Counted from the stretch's first letter, positions 11,250 through 23,086 are shown. The stretch is 64,000 bases of DNA from Paguma larvata (GCA_030068075.1 CM057837.1:20863691-20927690); one strand, 5' to 3'. The notes: generated from the letters alone by a model not told the origin. Numbers and translations are program-made.

Positions 11250-11607
11250 CATGAAGACTTTTCTGATTCACGCATAAGAGCGATGTGTCTCTTTAGTCCC
11301 TTGCACACTTGTGAATGTCTTCGTGTCATCCTAGCATATGATTGATAGTTTGGCTGCACGTAGAATCTTGGGTCATTTTCTTTCTCCTCAGAATCTATAA
11401 AGGTTGCTCCACTGTCTGCTGCCGTTGAATATTGCCAAGCTGAACTCTGTGTGAGGCTGGCTTAATTTCTCCCGTTCAAAGGACATGTCCTGTCTTCTGA
11501 GCTGCGTGCCGTGGTCTTTATTTCTAAAGTTCAATGACTCTGCCACGCTATATCTTCCTATTTCGATCATTGTTTATTTGTGGAATTTGGTGAGCCCGTT
11601 GGATGGG

Positions 11608-12122
11608 ACATATGATGGTTGATTTTATGTGTCAGCCTGTCTGGTCTAGGATGCCCAGATAGCTGATAAAACGCTCTGTCTGGATGTGTATGTGTGTGAG
11701 GTTTTTTTTTCTGGACGAGATTAGCATTTAAATCTGTTGACTGGGCAAACAAGATTGCCCTGACCAACGCCAGTGGGCACCACTCAGTCTGTTGAGGACT
11801 GAAGAGGACAAAAATGTGGAAAATGGGCACATTTGCTCTTTGCTTGATCTGGGACATCCACCTGCTCTTGCCTTTGGACGTCATGCTCTTAGTTTGGGGG
11901 TCTTCAGACTTGGGCTGGGACTTACACCATTGGCCTCCTGATTCTCAGGCCTTTGGATCAGACTGAAGGACACCACCAGCTTTCCTGGGTCTCCAGCTCG
12001 CAGATAGCAGATCACGGGACTTCTCAGCCTCTGCAACCACGTGGGCCAATCCCTACGATAACTCACATATATATCCCTGTAGATTATACTGGCTGTGTCT
12101 CTGGAGAGCCGAATACAGGCAG
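11608..12122 (+). mobile_element. ERVL-type LTR (MLT2-like), solitary and decayed
   Basis: Begins with a TGATGGTTGATTTTATGTGT-type LTR start and ends in TCTCTGGAGAGCCGAATACA, close to the usual end of MLT2-class LTRs. The interior has GGACGAGATTAGCATTTAAAT and a CAGCCTCTGCAACCACGTGG-like segment. The poly-A signal region is eroded. No retroviral gag, pol or env sequence is attached, so it is a solo LTR. It sits inside L1M ORF1-like sequence. The family assignment is from memory. Confidence 0.7.
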
Positions 12123-12539
12123 ATTTGGGTTTTCCACTTCAGGAAGGTTTTTTTTTTCCCCATTATCTTTTGAATATATTTTTCTGCTCCTTTTGATATG
12201 TTCTGTTTTAGAACATTGGTTATTTGAATATCCATCTCTGCTCCCTCCCCTCCACATCTGGCATCATGCCTCTAATCTTTTCAGTGCTGTTTCTTTCCGT
12301 GTTCTGTTCGACTTTCTCAAGCCTCTTCTCTGTGTCTCTGACTCCGTTTTCTACAAAGCCACATTCTCTTCTCCTCGTCATGGATCGATTAGTTCTGCAT
12401 TCGGATTTATTTTGCCCTCAATCTCTAATTTTCTCTGCTCTCTTTTTGTATTATTTTTGTGTTTCATCATCTCACTGTTGATCTTGAATTTCATGAGGAT
12501 CCTGTTTTAGTTAATTTCCTTGAGAATGTATATACTTCT

Positions 12540-13130
12540 GATGATGCTATCATGCAAGCTGAGACCTATAGGATAAGAAGGCATCCTCCAGGTGAAAGGT
12601 AGGGACTTGTGGGGAAATAGCATGGTAAGGGCACAAGTGGAAGAAAGCTGAGAACATTTATGGAGTATACAGATAGAAGTGACGGCTGCTTATATAAATG
12701 GGAAATGGCGAGTGAGGGAAAGAGTAGCACAGTTTGGGGATTGAGAGGTAAGGAGGAGACAGATTGTGCAGGAACTACAGCCCACGTTAAGGAGTTACAT
12801 TTGGTTTTGCTTCTAAGTCCAATGAAAACCACTGAATAGTTTTAAGCCAGGGACATGGTCTAAAGTACTTGTTTAAAAATTCAGTCTTGCTGAACATTGA
12901 GGATGGATTGGAGAGGGACGTGAGAAAATGATGGTACCAGTTGGCATACAGACCCTGGTGAGGGATTATGGTGGCTTGGACTAGAGTGATGACAGAGGAA
13001 ATGGATAAAAGTGATGGATTCAGAAGATATTTCAGTGGTAGCATCGGTAGGACTTAGGAATGGATTAACGGGAGTGTAAAGGGTGGAAGCGAATGTGAGA
13101 AGAAAAATGTAGGAACAGATTTTAGAAGAC
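12540..13130 (-). mobile_element. L2 LINE fragment
   Basis: Antisense L2 signature: GAGACCTATAGGATAAGAAG, AGCCAGGGACATGGTCTAAA, GGATTATGGTGGCTTGGACT and AGAAGATATTTCAGTGGTAG in the order expected of an L2 3' half. All frames are broken. The open frames on the minus strand here (12566-13198) are remnants of L2 and show no conserved coding. Confidence 0.75.
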
Positions 13131-14844
13131 GTTGAAAAGAAGCAGAAAGTCTCATCCTGATAGAGTAGATGATGGGGAATATTTGAGTGGAAGAACAATT
13201 TATGAGCACAGTTTGGTGAAGATTAATGTCAACTATGTTCAGATGGACGACAAAAAAGGAAAAAGAGTACTCAGGCTCTACAGAAAGGTAACAGCAAGGA
13301 CATCAAAGAAGGAACAAATAGAATAGACTCCAAGGAAGGTGTTTTGGAACTTGTCCTCAAATCATATGTGGACAAGCTAGAAAGCACGGTCAACGATGTT
13401 ATAATAAACAGAAACAGAGAAACTAAAAAATAAGAAAAGGGAAAGATGGAAGGTTGGATGGGGGGTGGTATAACCTGTTTAGTTGAAAACATTTTCAACT
13501 GTGGACACCAATAGCGTGCACAGTTTACCAAAAGTTAAATTTAATGATGTGGTGTTTACATTCCCAAGCAAAACACTGGATATAATAATAAGCTCCTGCA
13601 AAGTTGCTCCTTCAAATCCTTGTGCTCATGATCCTTCTCCACTCACAGGCTCTCTCTCCTCCCAGTCCTTCCTGCGTAACACGAAACGGGGAAGCCGACT
13701 TCATCTTCAGTCTTACACTACGTGTTTGTCAAAAATATGTACCCAGTGCTGGCTAAACGGCCCGTCCTGTATTTAAATCCCGCCAGAGTCAATGAACATG
13801 TTCCCGGAGTCTGCTTATGTTAGATGTTTGTTTCCTTTCTCTCCATTGCTTCCTCAAATCCAAGCAGCTGTGTTGTTACGTGGAGGAAGATAACGAAGTC
13901 ACCATCACATCTGCCAACCCAGAGGGTACAGTCCTTTATCTTGGCGTTAGCTCATTAGAGAGAGTTGCTGCGTGTGTTCCTTGTCATTGGTTGTTACCCC
14001 AAGCTGCTTCCGGGAGGGGAACCACCCCCGGGTCCTTGTACCTCCTCTTGCTTCCTGGCTCCCCTTCTGGTTTTCACAAAGATCCCACTGCCCTCACTCT
14101 CTCTAAGAATCTTCCAGATTCTGCTTCTTGATTCCACTGTCTCTGTTCCCTCGCCCCCCACCCCGCTTGTTTTGGATGTTTGGGCCTTCTTTTTTTTTCT
14201 GGGCCAGCTCTGGCCTCGGATACAGACTCGAGGAGTCCCTCCCCATCCCACACTTCAGAAGTCCTGCTTGTACCGAGTTCCAGGCTCCCACTTGCCTAGA
14301 GGTGAAACAGGATCAGGAACAATACAAGATAGACCGTCCAAGGTAACAGCCACACACACGCACACACACACATGTCCCAGAGTTCTTGGGTGATTCTCAT
14401 TTTCAGTAGCGATCGTGGTCTAATGCATTGAGAGAGTTTTTACAGGTGTTCGAAAGCACATCCTAACATCCATCTCTAGGTCTCCTGATTTGAAATCATA
14501 GTTAGAACCAGGTAAGTGAGTCCAAGCCTCTTGGTGACGTAGACTGATGAATTAGCAAAGGCATGGTTTGCCCTAATACAGAGGTATCGCACCAAAGACT
14601 CCAATCCCACGGCGAGATTGCCGTCAGCAACATGATTTTCCGAAATGGTGAAAGTTCATGATAAAATGCCCAATGAAGCAAAATACCATCTTCCTTCCAT
14701 TTACATCATCGTTGCATCTTGGGAAAATTCAGTGTACGTAGAAGCCATGCAAAAAGTATTTTGTGCTTTTATGTTGAACAGAGTTAAGTTTTAGGATTGG
14801 ATGATGATAATGTGCAATGGAACATTCCAAAGTTAGACCGAAGG
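13131..14844. other. Single-copy DNA with a small CA repeat
   Basis: No gene or confident repeat. A short interrupted CA tract lies at 14350-14371. The C-rich interval around 14020-14170 gives several overlapping open frames on both strands, which is typical of compositional bias. The frame at 13965-14393 runs into the CA repeat. Confidence 0.5.
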
Positions 14845-15007
14845 TAGGATAATGCTTTGTCGTGTAGGACTATCCCGTTCATGCAGGGTGTTAACCAAAC
14901 ACCTACCGGTGGTGCCCGCCAGTCACTGTGACAACCAGAACCTACCACCGCGGATCTCGAAAACTCCCCCTAGCGGGCGGTACGGCTTCCTGAGAACTAC
15001 CAACTGA
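14845..15007 (-). mobile_element. MER5A-like hAT DNA transposon remnant
   Basis: The order GGATAATGCTTTGTCGTG, GCCAGTCACTGTGACAACCA, CCCCCTAGCGGGCGGT and a terminal CTGAGAACTACCAACTG matches the reverse of MER5A, a short non-autonomous hAT-Charlie element. The terminal inverted repeat (normally ending GAGAACCACTG) is where the next SINE inserted. About 20-30% diverged by eye. Confidence 0.65.
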
Positions 15008-15228
15008 GGGGCACCTGGATGGTTCAGGTGGTTAAGCGTCCGACTCTTGGTTTCAGCTCAGATCATGATCTCGTGGTTTGTGAGTTCGAGCCCCACATCG
15101 GGCTCTGTGCTGACAGTACAGAGTCAGCTTGGGATTCTCCCTCTCTCTCTCTCTCTCTCTCTCTGCCCCTCCCCTGCTCGTGCTTGCTCTCTCTCTCTCA
15201 AAATAAAAAAATAAACTTTAAAAAAAAA
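15008..15228 (+). mobile_element. Feliform tRNA-Lys SINE (SINEC)
   Basis: Full-length plus-strand copy: head GGGGCACCTGGATGGTTCAG, B box GTTCGAGCCCC intact, long CT tract, A-rich tail. The target duplication is short (AGAACTAC near 14993 and 15229) and lies in the end of the MER5A-like element. Confidence 0.95.
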
Positions 15229-15289
15229 AGAACTACTGTTCGAATGAACTGAGTTTTCTTTTAGGATTCCTTTAATAGGCCCCAGGGTA

Positions 15290-15365
15290 GATGGGTATCA
15301 AGTGAGTTAACACTTATAGAGTTTAGAGCCATGTTTGGCGTGTTGCAAGCTCTGTATATATATTT
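15290..15365 (+). mobile_element. MIR fragment (3' half)
   Basis: AAGTGAGTTAACACTTATAG followed by GAGCCATGTTTGGCGTGTTG fits the part of MIR after the conserved core. Short and diverged. Confidence 0.45.
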
Positions 15366-15855
15366 ATTATATATGTAAATAATACAGTTAATGGCAATCA
15401 AAATATGCCCACTTTTTTTTTAAGTTTATGAGGGGTGAGCTTAGGTGACCTGCTGACCTTTTCTTAATGAAATGAAATATACACAACTTAAGGGGGGTCA
15501 TCATTTGTGTAGAAAGGGAGGAAGAATCATCTATGTATTCGATCTGTATATTTACTTTTCTCACCAAGGATACGTAAGAAACTAGGAACACTGTTTCCCC
15601 CGGGGGCGGGAACTGGATGACCAAGGAAGACTTTTTCCTTATACATACACTTGGAAAGTTTTGTATTTTTCACAAAGCGAGTGAAACGCCTAATTCAAAA
15701 TACTAATAAATACATATTTTTAAAATTTAAACAATTTAATCTAGCATGGATTTCAGGAATCACAAGATTCCGTGTAGTAATAAAATATAAATTAGGGCTT
15801 ACCATATATGACTGTATTATTTACTGTATTATTTTTATAGCCAAACCAACTTTTA
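15366..15855. other. Single-copy AT-rich DNA
   Basis: No gene or confident repeat. The minus-strand open frame at 15388-15624 has no recognisable family. Confidence 0.5.
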
Positions 15856-16040
15856 AAAAATGTTTATTTACTTTTAAGGCTGGGGGAGGGGCAGAGAGAA
15901 AAAGAGAGACAGAATCCAAAGCAGGCTCCACACAGTCACCACAGAGCCTGACACGGGGCTAGAACTCAGGAACTGGGAGATCATGACCCGTGCAGAAATC
16001 AGGAGTGGGACGCTTACCCACTAAGCCACCCAGATGCCCC
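15856..16040 (-). mobile_element. Feliform tRNA-Lys SINE (SINEC), older copy
   Basis: Minus-strand, head at 16040, tail at the left. The perfect 13-bp target duplication is CAAACCAACTTTT (15842-15854 and 16042-16054). The CT-rich part is shortened and the body more diverged than in most copies here. Confidence 0.94.
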
Positions 16041-16098
16041 ACAAACCAACTTTTTATAGTATTCGTTTTCTTACTTGGTTCTCCATTTTCTTTCTTTT

Positions 16099-16315
16099 TA
16101 TTTTTTTTTTTAATGTTTGTTTATTTTTGAGAGAGAGAGCCAGAGTCTGAGCAGAGGAGGGGCAGAGAGAGAGGGAGACACAGAATCCGAAACAGGCTCC
16201 AGACTCTGAGCTGTCAGCACAGAGCCTCACGTGGGACTCGAACCCACGAACCACCATGAGATCATGACCTGAGCTGAAGTCGGACACGTAACTCATTGAG
16301 CCACTCAGGTGCCCC
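16099..16315 (-). mobile_element. Feliform tRNA-Lys SINE (SINEC)
   Basis: Minus-strand full-length copy only about 60 bp from the previous SINE and in the same orientation. Imperfect flanks TCCATTTTCTTT and TCCACTTTCTAT are the likely target duplication. Confidence 0.95.
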
Positions 16316-17289
16316 ATCCACTTTCTATTATTAAAATCAAGGTCAAAGATATCCCCTGACATCATATAATTTAATTTTCATTAAACTAGAAATACGTTGA
16401 TCTCAATGACATTTGAACCCAAGTCACTCCTCCAATCCCTAGGTGCCTGGGACCTTGGAGGCCTGTAGACGGTGAAGGTCGTGCATGCCAACCATAGCTC
16501 GCTGGACCCTCCTGGACAGCAGGACCACGAGCATCATGCCGCCAGGCGGTGGGAGAGATGAGGCCGGCAGGACATACGGGAGGTAGAAGGCATAGCAAAC
16601 AAGGACAGACGTGTCTGAGAATTTCAGAGCCTTGGACTCTCAAGTTTGGAAGGAAGCTTTAGTTCCTGCCCTCCTCCCCCACCCCTCCCCTCTTCTTTTC
16701 TTCCGTCTTCACCCTCCATCTTCTTTGACAGGTGGTGGGACAGAGGTTCCAAGAGAACTTCTTTTTCCAAGATTACCCAGTGAGGGAGTGCTGAATTGGA
16801 ATTCAAACGCCAGGCTTCCCTCTCATGAAAAGGATGCAGATAGGAGAACCTATGTCCCTGTCTACTCAACCTTTCTCCGTATCTGGCCCCCACCCCCCCA
16901 TCCCCTACCCCGTGTGGATGGCAGGGGCAGAAGGTTAAGTGAAGAAGTTAGCCTTCTCCGTCCTGCATCAAAGTTTAAAACACTCTTGGGTGGCATCTAA
17001 AGGATCGTAATTCTCAAGCTGAGGTAAAAACCCTTATTGGCGTGGTCGGGGTCCTTGCAACAAAGAGTAAACTTGACCCCGAGATCCTCGTACCAAATTC
17101 ATCACAGCTTTGGGGAGACCATTTGCTTCCCTTTCCGGTGGGGGGAGCGGAGACGTCAGAGGCACTAGGTTCTGGGCTTTTATTTATTTATTCTTTCCGT
17201 CTTCTCCCTTTCTCTACAAAGAGCATAAGATGATTAAAAAGATTCCCATATCTATTTTCAAATTATGTCAGAAAAGTAGATTAAAGGTT
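16316..17289. other. Single-copy DNA with a weak MIR-like stretch
   Basis: About 16730-16830 resembles a degraded minus-strand MIR (GGTGGGACAGAGGTTCCAAG, then CCCAGTGAGGGAGTGCTGAA). The rest is unrecognised. Open frames on both strands around 16611-17000 overlap in opposite directions and show no conserved motif. Confidence 0.45.
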
Positions 17290-17560
17290 TTACGCTTAGG
17301 AAAACGGGGATAAATATTCAAACATAAATTACGGCGGTATTAATAATTGCACATTTGTGCTAAGTAACTAGAAAATTATTTGAGCATTAATTCCATTTAC
17401 ATACGTTCATTCAGCTCTGTATCCCTGAAGCATGCAAGTATTTGGGGTTTGAAACATTTAATCACTTAGTAAGCAGCCCTCAATGGGATTGCCATTTATT
17501 TATTGTCTTTATTGATTTTCCTGCACAGGAGAAAAAAGCTTGCGGTGAATAGAAGCTGTG
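17290..17560. promoter_or_regulatory. Candidate conserved non-coding block
   Basis: Repeat-free, AT-rich and low in CpG, with many short TAAT/ATTA cores (GGTATTAATAATTGC, GCATTAATTCCATTT, TTTAATCACTTAG). This texture is typical of conserved developmental enhancers, but it is a judgement from composition only; no alignment was possible. Confidence 0.25.
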
Positions 17561-18002
17561 GCTGCTGACGGGAAAGAACTCTATCTTTTCTAGCTCAGAA
17601 CAAAAGCTCCTGGTTTGTTGTTTTTGTTTCTGTTTTTTTTTTTTTTTAAAGAGCAACCTGTTTTCTTCAGACCATCCCAGCTCAGGGCCGGAACGAGGCT
17701 TCGTTCAGTCGTTAGAAAAACTCTTCTCCCCGCAGCATGGCGCCTTTTCGTTTCCAGACAGAAACCTCGAGGAGCATTTGGTTCTCTGTCCAGGCTGGAT
17801 TTTCAGACTAAATTCTTATCTGGACTGGGGCGGACGCTCTGGGCTCCCGGAAATACATTTCTTATTGTCCCCGCCACGCCGGGATCCCTGGAAAAACCTA
17901 GAACCTAGTGCATCGATGTAGACAGATCATCTTCCTTAACCTGTCTTCCAAGAAATGTCCTTGGTGACTTCATTTCGAGGGTTTCGTTAACAGGAGGACC
18001 TG
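17561..18002. other. Single-copy DNA
   Basis: Contains a T run at 17632-17647. The plus-strand frame 17615-17908 begins in that run and has no recognisable domain. Confidence 0.5.
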
Positions 18003-18213
18003 AGGCGCACCTGGTGGCTCAGACGGTCGAGCGTTCCACTTCGGCTCAGGTCACGGTCTCACAGTTTGTGGGTTCGAGCCCCGCGTCGGGCTCTGTGCTG
18101 ACAGCTCAGAGCCTGGAGCCTGCTTGGGATTCTGTGTCTCCCTCTCTCTCTGCCCCTTTCCCGCTCTGTCTCTGTCTCTCTCCAAAATAAATAAACATAA
18201 AACTACAACAATA
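18003..18213 (+). mobile_element. Feliform tRNA-Lys SINE (SINEC)
   Basis: Full-length plus-strand copy with B box GTTCGAGCCCC intact and a short A-rich tail. Approximate target duplication AGGAGGACCTGA (17993 on) and AGAGGACCCGA (18215 on). Confidence 0.95.
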
Positions 18214-19539
18214 AGAGGACCCGAAATAAGCACAGGAGTCCTAATAGCAGGAAAGACCCTGAGGCCTGAGAACACTTGTCAGGAGTATCAGCGGTTCTTC
18301 AAAACCTGACTCAAACCAGCTTAAGTGAAAAGAAGACGTGCCAGTTCGAGGACAGCTGCTCAGGGAGGCAGAACATAACTAGGGCCCCATGATGGTCAGC
18401 TGCGCTACGTGACTTCCTCCCATGAGGACAATACAGCAAGACGCAGGAAAGTTACTCTGTGGTGGATGTACTTGGGGACACGGGTGACCAGGGCGAGCAC
18501 TGAGAAAGAAAATGCCCCCAGGCGTTCAGAGGCCGGTCTGGCTCTCACAGCTGATGAGACACGAACCATCTCGCGGAATATCAAGCCCAGAGTTATCCCG
18601 AGAGCGTGATAAAATGAGACAAAGAAAGGCCACCCTGTGCCTCTGTCAAGGCACAGACAAAAACGAGGTCACTATGCCACCCACGAAATAGCAAACACTC
18701 CCTCTCTCAGCCACGTAGGAGCGACTGTACCTCCTCACCAGGCTCAGCTCTCTCTCCTGCTAGCCTCGCCTGCCCACCAACGGGATGGAGACAAGGACAT
18801 CTGTCTATGTGCAGCCAGATAAATATAGATAAGGAGCGACGTGCCTCTGGCTAGAGATTTGCTGTGTCCGTCTTTGGAAGAGGAGAAGAGAAACCATAAA
18901 AAGAAATAGCTGCCTCAAAACCCACTCGGTGAACAGATGTGGAGCGTTCCGGTTGCCGCGGGAATCGCCAGGGTCCACGGCCGGGCTCGGACGGTGCGTC
19001 TTTGTGCGGGATTTCAACAGCGCCGAGCGGACCTACCGGAGGAGAAGCCAGCCTCGATTAGGAAGGTCCACTTAGAGCGAAGCCGTGCTGGCCGCCACAC
19101 ACCTTCCTGACTTCGTGTTTTGTCACAGAGAGGCCCGTCCGTTCAGCAATTCTGGGAAATCTAACCAGGTAACGTTAATTACATTTTATCTTGTAAGGTA
19201 TACACCTGTGATCTCCTATGTGGTGTCGGTTTTTCAATAGAGTTCGATTATGGGGGGCGGGGTAGGGGAGAACTTGTGTTAGTCTCCTTTCCCTATAGAT
19301 GAGATTTATTGAGATACCGATCATAAAATTGCTTTCTGACAGCAATCTAAATTAAACCCCCGATTGCTTAGACCCACCCCCAAATCACCGAACCAAAGCC
19401 CCCCCCCAAAGCCTGTCATACTTTCTTTCTAACCCCCTCCTGCTGAGACACCCACAGGTCCCCACTGGATATGCGCTCCCCCACTGCAGGGGCGGGGGGA
19501 TGGCCCCAACTCCTTTAACTGCAGGTGTCCTCGGTGGTC
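18214..19539. other. Single-copy DNA, nothing recognised
   Basis: Mixed-composition DNA with a C-rich stretch at 19370-19450. No gene, RNA or confident repeat. Short open frames on opposite strands overlap and carry no motif. Confidence 0.5.
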
Positions 19540-20010
19540 GCTGATGAAGGACATTCACAACCTCATCAGGGATAAATATGTACCCTTGGTATCACGCTAC
19601 GAGGCTAGCGCTTAACCTCTGTGACCTTCCTCCCAAAGCCCGCGACCCCACTCCAACCACAAGAAAAGGGTTGGACAGACCAAAACCGAGTGGCCATATT
19701 GCAACTGAGCGGCATATTGCCGAGCGGTCGGTACTGACCAGTACTCCTCAACACCGTCAAGGCCAGTAAAAACGAGGGGAGTCTGTGCAAGTGTCACAGC
19801 CCAGAGAGGTCTAAGGAGACCTGATGGCTAATGTGATGTGGCGTCCCAGATGAGATCCTGGAACAGACAGGACATCAGGGGACAAACTAATGAAATTGGA
19901 AAAGAGAATGGAGTTCACACAACAACAAACATTTTAAGAGATAGAGTGGACTTCGGAGCACAGTTAAATGATAACGTTAGGTCTCTCCAGCTCCTGTTTC
20001 CTGTGTTGGC
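19540..20010 (+). mobile_element. L1M-type 3' region fragment
   Basis: Contains the run AGGTCTAAGGAGACCTGATG, then GGATCCTGG-like sequence (GAGATCCTGGAACAGACAGG), then AAACTAATGAAATTGGAAAA, familiar from old LINE 3' regions. It is the sense counterpart of the fragment at 5455-5640. Decayed and non-coding. Confidence 0.55.
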
Positions 20011-20409
20011 CATTTCTCCGTAGACAGAGTTACACAGAGCAACGAGACCACTACGGCTCAGGCCCGTGTGGTCCTGTCAGCCTAAGACCCCAGGGAATAG
20101 GTTCTCTGGTGCTCTGAGTGGCCCTCTGGGCCATGTGCTCCTTCCCGGATTGGGATTCAGAGGTCAGTTCCACTCAAACCTCAGAGACCCAGAAAGATCT
20201 TTAGGGACTGAGGGAGAGCTGGTTCCTTAGAAGAAGGATGTTTGCAGGCAAATGCAGGTTCCCATAGGCTAACCCCAGCTGCTGACTCAGCAAGAAGGCT
20301 TTGACAGGCATCTCACGTGATACACCCAACCCCAGCCCACCGAAGAGAGGGCCACGGAGCACGGTACGCGTGGCCTTGGGAAGGCCACGTGAATGCCACC
20401 CCTGCTCCC
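20011..20409. other. Single-copy DNA
   Basis: No repeat or gene recognised. Confidence 0.5.
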
Positions 20410-20540
20410 ACTCCCTTGTTTGTGAAATGAGAGCATATCGAACCACATGGGACCAATGGAAAGATTGAATGAGATGCTGTTTGTCCAAGCATGCAGGACC
20501 CAGTAGCGTTCAGGGAATGTCGGTTTAATCTGAGCCTTTC
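20410..20540 (+). mobile_element. MIR fragment
   Basis: TTTGTGAAATGAGAGCATAT, GATTGAATGAGATGCTGTTT and a CCAGTAGCGTTCAGGGAATG end follow the order of the MIR core and 3' half on the plus strand. Confidence 0.5.
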
Positions 20541-20689
20541 TTGTCTTCAGAATGAACACGAGTGCTTCCTCCCCCGTCTGAAGAGTTAAGCGATTATCAT
20601 CAGGAGGCCATGCTGGCACATTTACAGAACCGCATTTCTGCCCCCAGTAACAATGAAGAATCTTTTGGGCTATTAACCCGTGTAAATTT

Positions 20690-21000
20690 TAGAATTTTTT
20701 CAAATAGGAAGTTCTACAGGTCACTCTGTTGTACCTGGAGCTAATTGCAACGTTAGCTATCAATTTCTCATTGTTGGCTAATTTATCTCCAAAGACTCAA
20801 GAATGCAATTTGAGTAATTACTACCTGTATGCCGTATTTCATTTACGGCATCTACGAGTCATGAATCTTCTCTCTATAACTGAAAACATTGAATGCAATT
20901 AATTCAAGAGGTCTGCCACATATGTTGTAGAACCAAACTTAATGCAAATTGCAGAAATGTGTGTTGTATTTTATGATCGCGTCCTGGAATTCTCACACGG
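20690..21000. promoter_or_regulatory. Candidate conserved non-coding block with octamer site
   Basis: Repeat-free, AT-rich and almost without CpG. Contains an ATGCAAAT octamer (20942-20949), a GAGTAATTACTACC homeodomain-type core near 20813, and repeated GAATGCAA runs (near 20801 and 20891). Such a combination is usual in tissue-specific enhancers, but conservation was not tested. Confidence 0.3.
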
Positions 21001-22129
21001 AATATGACGTCTCCTAGTAACCCTGGTTGAGGGGGTGGGCAGGAAATAGAGAATTGTGTTCTTCTTTCTTCACGTTAACGAAGGCTTCGTCAATTTTTTT
21101 TTTCTTAAGCCGGAGCTATAAACCCTTGAAATATCTTTGCAATGCGTTTCTCAGTGTTTTTGAACTACTGAATTATATAAACACACCTTGCTTCTATTTG
21201 ATTTTGATTGCTTTCTTGGCCCAGTTTTCCTGCAAGCATTTGGTATGATTGAATAATTTTTAGTTGTGTTTTCTCGCCGTGCCCATGCTAATCTACTAAC
21301 GGTTGGTTATTGAAGCACTGCTACAATCTACTGTCTTTATCTTTTGCCGGATTTGTAAAGGGGTATTTTATTGCCTGTCATTACCATTCACAGTAGCTTC
21401 TGGGCACTGTCATTCTCCCAGCCGAACGCGTATTCCAGCCTGCCACTCGCTGGGCCCTCTGTTCTTGGAGAGAGAATCTCGGCACCTTCCCCAAGAGCCG
21501 CATCATTATTCCTCCAGCAGCTCTGCTTTTTGGCACACTTTTGATTTTTTCCTTGTAGACGAGTTGTTAAAGTTTCAGTATGAGAGATAATGCCATTTGA
21601 GATGAGGATAAACTCCTCGATGCCTGTGATGATTTCATTTGCACAGTATGTTTCCAAGCCTTTTCCTGGACTGCGGCATGGCCCGTAATGTCGCGTCCTG
21701 CGTGAGGGCGCCCGTTGTGGCCCCGTAGACAGCCTCTAAGAATAGGATCAGGGTGCTGAGGGAGGGAATCTGCCTCCTCGGCCCTTAAAGAGGGTGACAG
21801 TGTCCCTTCGCGAAGCACGAATTGAAATCTTTCCACCCAAAATGTCTTCACTTGGGTCTCCGTGGCGGAATATGTCTTTGTGTCATACCGGGACACGACT
21901 GAACTGGTGAGCGTGGCCACCACATTCAGGCAGCACACCTGTCTTGGCCTCAGTCAGATGGGCTTTACTGCCCAAGAGACATAAGCAGAGACCTCACCTT
22001 CAGATGAGTTCCCCCAACATTTGTTGACCACCTGCCAGGCGCTAACCACCAACCACAGAGTTTGGCTGTGGCACAGAAGTAAAAGAATAAGGAACTGACA
22101 TCTTAATCTGTTTACTTAGAGGTTAGCAT
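21001..22129. other. Single-copy DNA, small L2/MIR hint
   Basis: Positions 22010-22060 (CATTTGTTGACCACCTGCCA) look like the reversed 3' terminus of an L2 or MIR. The rest is unrecognised. Open frames around 21388-21938 have no family. Confidence 0.45.
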
Positions 22130-22300
22130 TTCTCTCCTCATTCGTTCCTTTATTTATTTAAGAAATGTCTGTTAGGTGCTGACAATAGGTCAAGTGTTGG
22201 GTTGGGTGTAACGGATACAGTGTTGAGCAAGGCCCACCAGGTATTGTCCCTGCCCTCGTGGAGTTAATAATCTAGCTCTATTTCCAGATTAGGAAAAGAC
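22130..22300 (-). mobile_element. L2 LINE 3' end
   Basis: Reading left to right the sequence is the reverse of an L2 terminus: a TTTATTTATTTAAGAAATGT start, GTTAGGTGCTGACAATAGGT, ACAGTGTTGAGCAAGGCCCA and CCCTGCCCTCGTGGAGTTAA. Well-preserved landmark order. Confidence 0.75.
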
Positions 22301-22825
22301 ACAATGAAAACTAGTTTAATTCACAGCAATAACCATGTCGCAGGCGTGCAATTTTAAAGAGTAACTTGCTAGGGAAAAATCAAGATGGCCCCCTCATCTA
22401 GTCTGGTGACCAGGAGACCTCTCCTCCTGCATCGGTGTCTCTCCCTCATCCACTGAGTGCACCTGGCTTTCTTTTTGCATCTCATCAAGTGGAGAAAGTG
22501 TTGAACTCCGATTTTGCTGCTATGCCTTAGGAGGGTAACAGCCTGTGGTTTTATCGTGACAAATTACTGCTCACTACATGAATGAACAGGAGACCAAACA
22601 CTTTTCCCCGTTGTTTTAAGGTAGAATGAGGTGGGGGGATGTCAGTAAAAAGATTTCTAGAACCCATGCGAATTGTTCATTTTAAACTGTTAGGTTACCC
22701 TCCGTAGTAACTTGGTGTGCGCATTTTTTTTTCAACCAAAATTAACATTTGATCGTAAGTAATGCTCTTTAAAGGATTGGAGCGCATCGGATCCGAGGGG
22801 TAAGTAGCTCACCGGAGTAGTTTAT
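22301..22825. other. Single-copy DNA
   Basis: No gene or repeat recognised. Confidence 0.5.
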
Positions 22826-23086
22826 GTTGTTGCTTTCTCAAATGGGGGCAGATCTGTCCCCGAGGGGACTTCGGCAATGTCCGGAGACATTTTTGGTTGT
22901 CACAGCTGAGAGACCAGGTGCCGCTGGCATCCGGCCGGGATGGGGCGGGGGGGGGGGGGGAGGGGGAGGGTTAAGAGGGGGTAAGGGGCCAGAATTGCTG
23001 CTAAACACCCCAGGAGGCAGAGGACGGACCCACAACAATGTTCTGGACCCAAACATCACTAGTTCCAAGGTTGAGAAAAACCCTCT
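22826..23086 (+). mobile_element. MER5A-like hAT DNA transposon remnant
   Basis: AGGGGACTTCGGCAATGTCC, GGAGACATTTTTGGTTGTCA, TTGCTGCTAAACACCCCAGG and CCAAGGTTGAGAAAAACCCT follow the MER5A order. The terminal inverted repeats survive as TTCTCAAATGG and GTTGAGAAA. The G-rich centre has expanded into a G homopolymer (see next entry). The plus-strand open frame across it is not a gene. Confidence 0.75.
22942..22988 (+). repeat. G-rich tract, potential G-quadruplex
   Basis: Runs of 4, 14, 5, 3 and 5 G separated by one to five other bases on the plus strand. It sits where MER5A carries a shorter G run. A matching C run (23183-23193) follows about 200 bp downstream. Confidence 0.85.

Larger units (their letters stand above)
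7290..12540 (-). mobile_element. Second old LINE-1 (L1M type), ORF2 to ORF1, with insertions
   Basis: After removing younger insertions, minus-strand L1 sequence runs from the reverse-transcriptase part of ORF2 (7340-7453 joined to 8205-8730), through the endonuclease part (9280-9950, with a GGGCACTTGAAAAGAAATGG-like hallmark near 9770) and the ORF1-ORF2 junction (10180-11010), into ORF1-like sequence (11320-11600 and 12123-12500). No frame is intact. Insertions: young L1 7454-8188, SINEs at 8361, 9953 and 11026, and an LTR at 11608-12122. Positions 8735-9150 do not fit L1. It is distinct from the first L1M because the reverse-transcriptase region occurs again. Confidence 0.65.

Noticed and set aside
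11608..12122. Possible retroviral coding region near the ERVL-type LTR
   Set aside because: No gag, pol or env-like sequence is adjacent; it is a solo LTR.
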